Of a DNA stretch of 64,000 nucleotides, positions 23,401-31,632 are shown in pieces. Location: contig JANFOG010000003.1 of assembly GCA_024336345.1 (NCBI GenBank), positions 2,796,501 to 2,860,500 on the forward strand. The letters run 5' to 3'. The number at the start of each line of letters is the position of its first letter. Position 1 is the first letter of the stretch. The position numbers and the translations under genes were made by a program. Source of the DNA: Mariannaea sp. PMI_226. Lineage: Eukaryota; Ascomycota; Sordariomycetes; Hypocreales; Nectriaceae. A model generated the notes under the pieces. That model did not search any database, was not told the origin of the DNA, and was given only the letters and a program-made list of their open reading frames with translations.

Positions 23401-23611
23401 ATCCGTGGATGTTCTTCTCTTGCTTAGCAGCCCATTCCTTCAGAGCAACGTCAAGATCGAATGTCTCGGGGGAGTAAGAGAAGATCTTGTCAGAAAGCTT
23501 GTAGGCAATCTGCTGGACGAGAAGCTGAGCAGTAACATAAGTCGGACCAGAAATGGATGAGAGAGGGACGTGCTGGCCAAAGGGCAAGCTGGACGACTCC
23601 TGATGAGGCAT
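20462..23611 (-). CDS. MET10: Sulfite reductase (NADPH) flavoprotein alpha component
   Basis: Intronless gene of 1049 aa, matching fungal MET10. Residues about 1-400 form the pyruvate-ferredoxin oxidoreductase-like N-terminal region typical of the fungal subunit (VGAGAIALGYIFSPDFD, GHVAAVDYSDNNGLVANYDS). After a linker comes the FAD-binding part (about 650-880, including RREYSIASAQAV) and the NADPH-binding lobe (APLIMAGLGTGLAPFRAFVQ, LYLGSRHQREEYLY, SFYLCGPTWPVPDV). It passes electrons from NADPH through FAD to the sirohaem beta subunit, reducing sulfite to sulfide in cytosolic sulfate assimilation. Strong codon bias (C/G-ending codons with long antisense shadow frames) suggests high expression. 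The beta subunit is not in this window. Confidence 0.95.
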   Translation of the reverse strand: MPHQESSSLPFGQHVPLSSISGPTYVTAQLLVQQIAYKLSDKIFSYSPETFDLDVALKEWAAKQEKNIHGYATTVLPSQTRVGAGAIALGYIFSPDFDTTKRHIPQSLVAPSGSLQQLRGTLDQLSLLYGVSSPFVGHVAAVDYSDNNGLVANYDSALRLAEDLGLGLVSSTSTYEAQHMALFSTLLASLLPTLHIYDGVRTARETLRVVDALSESGVADLYTKLSSEVSKLNTRLDTAGKVVELLKAFNDELGTIYQPFEYHGHETPDVVLVAFGSVETQVAKQVLSKIAADGAKVGVINVRIYRPFIEEAFLKAIPASTRTIAVLGQVTDELAVEDEATQSALYSDVLTAVTFSGQFESEPEVLDIKYTPGQTFTPQGLVNTLHKIFGNEGEAKPLPSLIQAQQYTFWDLDNSAAVNSPSQIGGILSKESTSNVYVNTTFDNLTQGGVVRTDLRSAKVALEAPYDIVEADTIVVGDEKILQEVDVAKSLAPGSKVIVKISGFKDEDVEKKLPVSFRKSIQEKSVELYILDVAASPAFEKDPAAAKLLLELAFFKVALPETTSKDLAVLATEGQTPTLEQATESLETCFRKFEVPAAWAEVEADAVEASLPITIQNNSFVAHQKEEVEDVFELHDWQAVAKALTFKEAYGAESSLRPDLSVKTATITVKENRRLTPSDYDRNIFNIEFDLGNSGLTYKIGEALGIHAENDEDEVNQFIEFYGLNPEDLVQVPSREDNSVLEVRTVFQALVHNVDILGKPPKRFYEALAEFATDETEKSKLESLGSQSGAEEFKRRSEVDTVNYVDVLHEFKSAHPSFHDLLKIVSPSKRREYSIASAQAVTPNSVTLMIVAVDWVDPKGRKRYGHATRFLARLPVGAKVTASVKPSVMKLPTKDTAPLIMAGLGTGLAPFRAFVQYRAMQKAQGKEIGSILLYLGSRHQREEYLYGEEWEAYLAAGVVTLVGAAFSRDQPQKIYIQDRMRQTLKEIAKAYLDEEGSFYLCGPTWPVPDVTKVLEEAIAFRAKETGKKVDPHKEIEKLKEEGRYVLEVY

Positions 23612-25055
23612 CTTGGATGACTGTGTGATGCTGACTCTCTTGAAACAGAATTAGGCGAAAGGGGGGGGATATCAAAGGAACAAGCAAAATCACAAAGTTG
23701 AGTTCTTTTTTAAGTCGGACGTAAAGCCGGCTTGTAAACTCACTTCACACCTCAGGCGAGATTGCAACGAGAGTGAGACGATATCTCGACAAGGGGAGAA
23801 GCAAAGAGCAATTGAGGAGGAGGGGCCAGCGATAATGAAGGAGGAGAAGCAGACAAGGCAAAGAAGCACGCAAAACAAGCAGTCCCCGAGAGCGGCTTGC
23901 CCGCGAGGGATTTGTAAGGCGTCCCCATCCCCATTGCGCCTATGAATTTTCTATTAGCCTTCCCAGACGTTGGATGCAAATTGTTGATGGATGAAGAGAA
24001 TCACGCAATTGAGCCATTCCGTTTTCGGAAAGGCGAATCGATGTCGTGACCCCTGGCGACCCCGAGGGGCCGATGCGGGCCCCACATTTGAGGACTTCCC
24101 CCAGCGCCTTGGGGGTACCTGCTTCAGGCTCTTCAATGCTCTCCGACTGCCGGGCCGTCGGCGGTCCACCAAATCCGGTTGCCGCTGGGGGGCAGAAGGA
24201 AGAAAGGACAAGGCACTGGGGAAAATCGAAAGTGGCCCTAGATTGGCCAGTTACAGGGCGGCAGTGCAGTTGCGAAGACCCTGCCGGCCAATCATGAACT
24301 GCCGTGTTGCGGTCTGGGGTGCAACTCGCCGGATTCCCGATTTAACTCCCTGATGGGTAAATCATGGATGTACATTCTGTAGGTACTTATTTTCAAGATT
24401 GCAGGTTTTGGGTAGGAGTTATGTAGGAAGAGATTGCTTTCTATTGATGTTTAGATATGTATTGGCTAAAATTGACTGAGGCAGGAACAATTCCATCAAG
24501 ACATGTAACAATAGAAGGTTAATTAAGAAATAAAATAAAAATTGAAAATGAAAGTGGGACATCCAAGAGAGAAAGGGAAAAAAAAAGATGAAAAAAAAAG
24601 GATAAAAAGCCAACTACGTAGTTGTCCAAAAGCCTGTGGCAAAATCCGTCCATAAGGATTTATCTTGGGTCTAAACTCACGGCCCCACATGTCTCATCGG
24701 CCGCGAGAACGGTCGATCTCCCTTCTTTTCTTTTCTAGATGCGCCGCTGATAAAGAGTCTACATTCCATACCTATTCAACTGCTCCCGTAACCGCCTCCG
24801 GCCTGTTTGCGGCGAAGATGATATTTTCGTTTTCACTAGAAATGATGCATCTTGTTTTGACGCATTGAGCCATATTTCACCGGCATTGGGCATTGAGATT
24901 CATCTGTACTTTCATTTCAGAAACAATTCTTTTTTTTTCTTCTGAGATCTAAAAGGAACAATCTATAGTACAACTAATCTGTAATACAAAAGTGAGGAAA
25001 AAACAAGAAAGGCCGTCTCAGCTTCTATAATAAAACTTGGTGCTAGAAAAAGTGC
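23612..25055. other. Intergenic region between MET10 and the GST gene
   Basis: About 1.4 kb: the MET10 promoter on the left and the GST 3' side on the right. The plus-strand frame 23991-24353 is not convincing. An A-rich tract lies at 24520-24605. A 16-bp string at 24624-24639 matches the putative end of the Tc1 relic at 11154 with one mismatch (see findings). Confidence 0.55.
24624..24639 (+). repeat. Solo copy of the Tc1-relic terminal motif
   Basis: GTCCAAAAGCCTGTGG differs at one of 16 positions from GTCCAAAAGTCTGTGG at 11154-11169. A match this close is unlikely by chance in 64 kb. It may be the remnant of another element or a miniature derivative; no transposase is seen beside it. Confidence 0.35.
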
Positions 25056-25706
25056 TCAGGCTGCGCTGGCGGCAATCCGGGCCTCGTGAACTGCTACAAT
25101 CTCGGCCTCCTCCTTCAGCGTCTTGATAGCGGCAGGGCGGGCTTCAAGGCGGGCCTTCCAAGCCTGGAGGTTCTTGAGATGATCAATGTTGACGCCAGAG
25201 CGGCTGCCCCACATAGTACCCCATACATAGGCGTCGGAGACGCTGATGTTGTCGCCGAACAGATAGGCGCGGCCGTCAGCAAGCTGATCGTCCAGTCGCT
25301 TGTAAGCGGCCAACAGCTTGTTGCTGTGGAACTGGATGCCCTCGTCCGTCATAAGCTTGCGCATCAACGGGATGTGCTTCTGTGCGATTTCAGTCGCAAG
25401 GAAAACGTTGAACTGATCAGCCTTAACGCGTTCCAGCGTGCCATGCTTGGGGATCATGTTGGATTCCGGGTGCTGGTCTGCGAGGTACGTGGCAATGACA
25501 ATCGTCTCCGAGATCAAGTCATTGCTGTCGTCGATGGGCTTTAGGACAGGCACGTAGCCGAGAGGGTTGATGGCAGCAAAGTCGTCGCCGTTGGAGGTGC
25601 TTTTGCCAAAAACGTCGAAGTGAACAAGCTCATGCTCAACACCGAGCTCGTTGGCGACGAGCTGGGCGGCGCGGGAGCAAGTATCATTGGCGATGTAGAG
25701 CTTCAT
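25056..25706 (-). CDS. Glutathione S-transferase, bacterial beta-class-like
   Basis: Intronless, 216 aa when started at the ATG at 25706. The frame also opens 22 codons upstream (25772), but that extension is Thr/Ser/Lys-rich and lies before the conserved thioredoxin-fold strand MKLYIANDTCSRAAQLV, so the internal ATG is preferred. Beta-class features: Cys at position 10, the cis-Pro motif GYVPVL, the glutathione-contacting SETIVIATYLAD (Ser-Glu), and the C-terminal N-capping box ISVSDAYVWGT. The family conjugates glutathione or reduces disulfides in the cytosol. The Cys10 beta-class type is mainly bacterial, so lateral origin is possible. Expression, substrate and exact class cannot be read from sequence. 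Confidence 0.85.
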   Translation of the reverse strand: MKLYIANDTCSRAAQLVANELGVEHELVHFDVFGKSTSNGDDFAAINPLGYVPVLKPIDDSNDLISETIVIATYLADQHPESNMIPKHGTLERVKADQFNVFLATEIAQKHIPLMRKLMTDEGIQFHSNKLLAAYKRLDDQLADGRAYLFGDNISVSDAYVWGTMWGSRSGVNIDHLKNLQAWKARLEARPAAIKTLKEEAEIVAVHEARIAASAA

Positions 25707-28248
25707 TGTGGAGATTTTGGTAAGGATGTTAGGGTGTTTGCTGGGCTGAGTTGAGTCGAGTCGAGTTGACAAGGATGAAATGAAGTCAAGGGAATTGAGG
25801 TTGATTTCAAAGTGAGTTTGTATGTTTGTATTGTATTGTGATGATGTTTCTAATCCATCTCAACGAGGGGAGAAGCTCCCAACTATATATATTCGAGCTG
25901 TTCGCATAAAATTGACGATGAAGCGCCTACTGTTAACATGCAAAGACACAGTCGGGTCATCGCCATGCCTGGGAGCAACTTTTTGCGGTAGGCTTGGAAT
26001 GCGCTGTATTTCATTGTCAGTTGGGTGGGGTCGGGGTGACTTTCAGCGATGTGTCGTATGCAAGTATGACAAACTCGCAAAAAGTTACGCTGACTAGGCC
26101 CGTATTTTAGTCACATCTAGTCTGTCTATAAACTATAGAAAACGTTATAAGAGTTGATATATCATCTCGTAAAAACAAAGACTTTTTGCGATATGAGGAA
26201 AAAAATTGAAAAATCATTATTAATCTACTACATAATCACTAGAATTTTCTCCTATAAGTAGGTAGATAGTCAGGGTACCTGAAGTTGGTATTACAACGCT
26301 GTTAGGTAGATAGTCAGGGTACCTGAAGTTGGTATTACAACGCTGTTAGGTAGACGGCACGTTGAGGTACATTGACTTGGAACAGAGGTCACACTGCATG
26401 ACCCCCAAATTGCGCTGACGGGTAGCATTGCAATTAAATGCGGTGATATTGATTTTGCGAAAACCATGCGATAGTAACAGGTAAGTGCGCATTATTTTTG
26501 TCCAATTTCACAAATTTGTCATCCAATACCGCAAACATGTTTGGTGATACCTTCACCAGCATGCATATCAATTGAGTGCAGGCCAGCTGGCAGCACTGCG
26601 GGGAAGTTACTACAAGCTCGCGTTCCGAGTTTGGGCATCACGCGACCTTTAGAGGGCTGTCGTCAAACGACGTGTCCATTGGTGTACCTCGCCCTCTTTT
26701 CCTCAGTTTGATCAAGTTCCGTATTCCACCACCTTTCACACTCTGTGCAATCAGCCAGCCTTAGGTAATAGGAAAGTGCCACGAAGCTGCAGATGTTGGA
26801 TGCAACAGCAGGTAGGTAACGGAACTCCAACGAAACTACTGCAGAGGAACCATACAGGTCTGCTAGCGTCACAATGTGCAATATGCCTTGCGGTGAGCCA
26901 AAGCAGACGCGAAAACTCGCCCAGTCAAGTCCAGTCCTTGAGCAACGGTAATGGATTGTTGTCCAGGGATGCGCTAGGTGACGTTCTCAACTTTCGTTTT
27001 GAAACTCTTCAGCGATGAAACTGATTGCTCTGAGTCTATAGACAATAGATACGGAGATGCGCCAAGTTGATTGTAAGGGGAAACTAATGAATTAGCCCTA
27101 CTATGTACATTTATTAGAGTTGATGACGAGGCTAGTCATTTAGCACCATAAGAATCTCTCTGGCAGGTTCTCGAATGAACCATTGATGATGTACACATGT
27201 GTTGCGTACGTTCCAGCACTCCAATAACTAGAAAATGTAGTCTCCCATAGTAAGTTCATATTAGTTATGCTCGTGGAGCATTCGTCATCTCCGTGTCGCC
27301 ACCCGGCTCCGGAAGCCCACGACGCTCACCGGTGAACGGGGGCACGGGGGTTGTTTCCCCACCTTTTCTTTGGGCGTCACGCAGAGAGTCGACGGCGGTG
27401 TACCGTACCGGGTACGGAGAACATACCTCCACACCAACACGGGGTTACACGGCGTCCCATACACTCTATGTAAAGGGTGATTGAGAAATGAAGAGAACAA
27501 GGGAGGACGAGTATAAAAAATATAAAAAAAAAAGAAAGAAAGAATAGATAAATAAATACTTGATGCATTCAAAATCCTTTTGGTTGGTTAAATTACTAAT
27601 GTTGCTTGCACTGCTGGGAGGTGACATAATCATGTCATCAGACTGGTTGGCCAGAAGAATGACGCTGGCACTCTTGACTCTAAGTACCTTGTTGTTACTG
27701 TGACTGCGACGTACTGCGACGTACTTTGACGCACGTACTTAAGCTCAAAACCACCATGATGATGACCCCCAGTTGCGACATTTGTGCGGATTTTGGGCAC
27801 AAGTCGCGCAGCAGATGTAAAAAGGTATTTATAAACAGCCACTTCGCTTCTTGGACAGGAATTTCTCTTCTTTTCTTCATTCCCATCTTCTCAATACTAT
27901 TATTTCATATCCATTCAAACAGGCAGCCAGAATAGTTTTTTTTTTATCATTTCCATATCATATTCCGTCGCTCTCCTCCTAGCACTCGCCTTTATACTTT
28001 GTTCCTCTCACTGACATCTTTTGTTTTTGCCTCCCAAACCTCACAAGTCCATCACAACCGCTGTCTTTCCAGATCAAGGCTCTCGTTACTGTCTGACCAA
28101 CAGTGATTCACATTTATACTTGAAATTTTTTTCATCTTGATTTAATCCTACATCACCTCATTTACTCTTACTCATATCACTCGCCGCGCTCCCTCACATA
28201 TTAAAGCACATCTTAAAAAGACCGTCTTTATTACTCCATTTCTCCATC
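25707..28248. other. Divergent intergenic region between the GST and copper ATPase genes
   Basis: About 2.5 kb. It contains a perfect 44-bp tandem duplication at 26260-26347 and short 10-bp repeats near 27705. The 28.0-28.24 kb stretch is pyrimidine-rich, probably the leader of the ATPase gene. No gene or RNA recognised. Confidence 0.6.
26260..26354 (+). repeat. 44-bp tandem duplication
   Basis: Two identical 44-bp units (26260-26303 and 26304-26347), each beginning AGGTAGATAGTCAGGGTACC, followed by the first seven bases of a third copy (AGGTAGA). The copies show no differences, so the duplication is recent or an assembly artefact. Confidence 0.9.
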
Positions 28249-31200
28249 ATGGCCTCACCATCTCCCATCGTCACAACATCCTACCTACTGGGCAACCTTC
28301 ACTGCCCATCCTGCGTCACTCTCATCCGCTCCCACCTGCACGACACCTACGGCGACCATGTCCTGTGGGTCTCACCAAACCTCGTCACGTCCGTTGTGAC
28401 GGTTGAGCACCGGGACGATACTGTCGCCTCTGTACGGAACATGGAAAATGCCCTACAAGAGGTCGGCTTCGACGTTTGTGGCATCCACACCTCAGCCAAT
28501 GTCGCCAACGACATGGAACGCCTTGGGCCACACCAGTTCCAGTCTGATGTCGAGCCCGGTGAAAGCAGCCGAGCTGCCATGAGTCGTTCTAGCTCCTCTA
28601 TCAACTCATGGTTCCGGTTCTGGAAGAGGAGACAGCCCTTTCCAGCACTGGAGTCGGTTACAGCAGCTCATCTCGAAAACTGCGAGGCATGTCGATCAGG
28701 ATCCCTCCAACCAAGAGACGAAAAGGTCGACTTACTCAAAGTTCAAACAAAGAGCGTCGATTCCTTGGACGTCAAGCACCTTCCCCATCCCCTCCAGAAA
28801 GTCGTCACTGAGACTGATACACCATCATGGCGAGCTACAGTCTCCGTCGGCGGTATGACCTGCGCAGTCTGTTCTAATACTATCACTGAGCAACTCCAAA
28901 AGAACCCCTGGATCACCAACGTGGCTGTGAACCTCGTGGGCAACAGTGCCACTGTAGACTTCAACGACAAGAGCCGAACACAGGATATCGTTGAGGCTAT
29001 CGAGGACATTGGGTACGACGCTGCCATTGACAAGGTCATCAACCTCAGCGAGCAGAAGCAGTCTGAGTCTGGAGATGGGCGTGATGTTGATATCAAGGTA
29101 GATGGCATATTCTGCTCTCGCTGCCCTGAGCGAATCAGCACCACTCTCAAGAGCCTGGGCCTGAGTCGACTGGACATCGTCCAGGAGCCCTCGCCCCGGA
29201 ATCCTATTCTCAAGGTGCACTACACCCCGCAGGCGCCTAACTTCACTATTAGACACATCCTGAAAGCCATTGAGGCAGCTGATACATCTCTCCATGCTTC
29301 CATACATCATCCACCCTCGCTTGAGGAGCGATCTAGGGCAATTCGGGCAAAACACCAGCGCTCTCTACTTCAACGCGAAATTCTTACCATCATAATTGCA
29401 ATCCCCACCTTCATTCTAGGCATTGTCTACATGAGTTTGGTTCCTCGTACAAACCCGGAAAGAATGTATCTCATGAAGCCATGGACATCTGGACTGAGCC
29501 GCCTTGACATTGCCCTGTTCATCCTTGCCACCCCCGTCTACTTTTTCGCCGCCGACGTCTTCCACGTCCGAGCAATCAAGGAGATTCGAACCATGTGGCG
29601 CCCGGGTAGCCGAACCCCCATTCTACAGCGCTTCTATCGATTCGGAAGCATGAACATGCTCATCTCTCTGGGGACGAGCATCGCCTACATCTCCTCTGTC
29701 GCACAGATGATTGCGGCAGCCACCTCGAGCCGAAACCGCCACAGCTCTGGTGCCCAGATGTACTTTGACTCTGTAGTCTTCTTGACGCTCTTCCTGCTCG
29801 CCGGTAGATTGATCGAGGGCTACAGCAAGTCCAAGACGGGAGATGCTGTAGAGATGCTGGGAAAGCTGCGACCAACGACGGCCCTTCTACTGGAAAGAGA
29901 CAAGCTGGGCACACAGGTTACCTCGACTATACCTGTTGATCAGTTAGACTTCGGAGATGTGATACGAGTTCCTCATGGAGCGTCTCCGCCAGCAGACGGC
30001 ATCGTCACCGCTGGAGAAACCACCGTAGATGAATCAAGCCTCACTGGCGAGTCTCGGCCTATCAAAAAGGGAGAAGGGGACCAAGTCTTTGCTGGAACTG
30101 TCAACAAGGGCCCAGCAATCATCGTCCGCGTCACAGGAACATCAGGCAGATCAATGCTCGACCAGATCGTTGAGGTGGTCCAGGAGGGCCAAACCAAGAG
30201 AGCCCCAATTGAGCAGATTGCCGATCTCTTGACAACCTACTTCGTCCCTATCATCACTCTCATCGCCATCATCACCTGGATTGTTTGGATGATCCTGGGC
30301 TTCTCCAACGTTCTCCCAGACCACGAGGCAGAATCATCTGGTGGTTGGGTCGCTTTCGCTCTGCAGTTCGCCATCGCCGTCTTCGTCGTCGCGTGTCCCT
30401 GCGGACTCGGCTTGGCCGCTCCCACCGCCATCTTCGTAGGTGGCGGTATGGCTGCCAAGCACGGTATCCTCGCCAAGGGAGGTGGTGAGGCGTTTGAGAG
30501 CGCGAGCAAGATCGACTGCGTCGTATTTGACAAAACTGGCACTCTCACCGAGGGTGGTGAACCGCAGATCACTGACGCTATTTTATTTCCTGACGAGGAG
30601 GAGGAACTTGTCAGCGAAAGTCGACGACAGGTGCTCTTGTCTGTTCTCAAGACTGTTGAAGAAAGCAGCAGTCATCCCATAGCCAAGGCAGTTGTTGCTT
30701 ACTGTGGAACGGACACCCGAGCAGCTGATAACGTCGACGGGTTGGGGGAAATTCCTGGCAAGGGTATGAAAGCCAGATACACGAACAAGGTGGACCAGAG
30801 CCAGAGTTTCGACGTTCTTGTTGGCAACGAACTGTTCATGCGTGATAACTCCGTCACTGCGTCACATCGAGTATCTTCTCTCCTCGAGACGTGGAAGTCA
30901 GAAGCCAAGTCCATCGCTCTCGTGGCAACAAAAGGTCCCACCGCCAATTCCTGGACCCTCGTTGCCGCCCTCTCCGTCTCGGATCCAATCCGCCGAGAAG
31001 CCAGTGCAGTCATCAACGCACTCACATCCCGCGGGATCCAAGTATGGATGCTCTCAGGCGACAATGTCACCACGGCCCGGGCGGTAGCCCAGCGCGTGGG
31101 GATCCCCGTCGACAACGTCCTCGCTGAGGTACTGCCCTCCGAAAAGGCCGCCCAGATCTCGTCCCTTCAGGCTTCCCTCCACGCGCGCAACTCGACCTCT

Positions 31201-31632
31201 CGTCGGGCAACGGTGGCCATGGTCGGCGACGGCATCAACGACGCACCGGCCCTCACGACGGCAGACGTGGGCATCGCCATCGGCTCAGGCAGCGACGTGG
31301 CCATCAGCAGCGCGGCCTTTGTGCTGGCGACGTCTCGCCTCGCAGCCGTGGTCACGCTGCTGGATCTTAGCCGCGCCGTATTCCGACGTATCCGTGTCAA
31401 CTTTGCCTGGGCGTTGGTGTATAACATGGTTGCGGTACCTGTGGCAGCTGGTTGCCTGTGGCCCCTGACGACGGGGGGCGGCAAACACGTGCGGCTAGAT
31501 CCTGTCTGGGCGGCGTTGGCCATGGCCTTGTCGAGCATCAGCGTGGTGTTGAGTAGTTTGAGCCTCCGAACGAGGGTGCCTGGGATCGGGTTTAGGTATG
31601 ACCAGGGCATTATTGCTGTTGATAATGAGTAA
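28249..31632 (+). CDS. Copper-transporting P1B-type ATPase (CrpA/Ccc2 type)
   Basis: Intronless, 1127 aa. N-terminal metal-binding elements: CPSC at 19-22, a separate CEAC at 145-148, GGMTCAVC with Cys205 and Cys208, and CSRC at 289-292. The membrane part follows, with the actuator motif TGES at about 599, the ion-channel CPC at 716-718 in ACPCGLGLAAPTA, the phosphorylated Asp761 in DKTGTLTEG, the P1B marker HP at about 809, and the ATP-site GDGINDAPAL near 993. CPC plus CxxC modules define a Cu(I) pump. Fungi have a Golgi form (Ccc2) that loads oxidases and a plasma-membrane detoxification form (CrpA); the extra N-terminal CxxC motifs and Ser-rich linkers favour CrpA here, but this is inference. 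No copper-regulatory site was identified. Confidence 0.95.
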   Translation: MASPSPIVTTSYLLGNLHCPSCVTLIRSHLHDTYGDHVLWVSPNLVTSVVTVEHRDDTVASVRNMENALQEVGFDVCGIHTSANVANDMERLGPHQFQSDVEPGESSRAAMSRSSSSINSWFRFWKRRQPFPALESVTAAHLENCEACRSGSLQPRDEKVDLLKVQTKSVDSLDVKHLPHPLQKVVTETDTPSWRATVSVGGMTCAVCSNTITEQLQKNPWITNVAVNLVGNSATVDFNDKSRTQDIVEAIEDIGYDAAIDKVINLSEQKQSESGDGRDVDIKVDGIFCSRCPERISTTLKSLGLSRLDIVQEPSPRNPILKVHYTPQAPNFTIRHILKAIEAADTSLHASIHHPPSLEERSRAIRAKHQRSLLQREILTIIIAIPTFILGIVYMSLVPRTNPERMYLMKPWTSGLSRLDIALFILATPVYFFAADVFHVRAIKEIRTMWRPGSRTPILQRFYRFGSMNMLISLGTSIAYISSVAQMIAAATSSRNRHSSGAQMYFDSVVFLTLFLLAGRLIEGYSKSKTGDAVEMLGKLRPTTALLLERDKLGTQVTSTIPVDQLDFGDVIRVPHGASPPADGIVTAGETTVDESSLTGESRPIKKGEGDQVFAGTVNKGPAIIVRVTGTSGRSMLDQIVEVVQEGQTKRAPIEQIADLLTTYFVPIITLIAIITWIVWMILGFSNVLPDHEAESSGGWVAFALQFAIAVFVVACPCGLGLAAPTAIFVGGGMAAKHGILAKGGGEAFESASKIDCVVFDKTGTLTEGGEPQITDAILFPDEEEELVSESRRQVLLSVLKTVEESSSHPIAKAVVAYCGTDTRAADNVDGLGEIPGKGMKARYTNKVDQSQSFDVLVGNELFMRDNSVTASHRVSSLLETWKSEAKSIALVATKGPTANSWTLVAALSVSDPIRREASAVINALTSRGIQVWMLSGDNVTTARAVAQRVGIPVDNVLAEVLPSEKAAQISSLQASLHARNSTSRRATVAMVGDGINDAPALTTADVGIAIGSGSDVAISSAAFVLATSRLAAVVTLLDLSRAVFRRIRVNFAWALVYNMVAVPVAAGCLWPLTTGGGKHVRLDPVWAALAMALSSISVVLSSLSLRTRVPGIGFRYDQGIIAVDNE

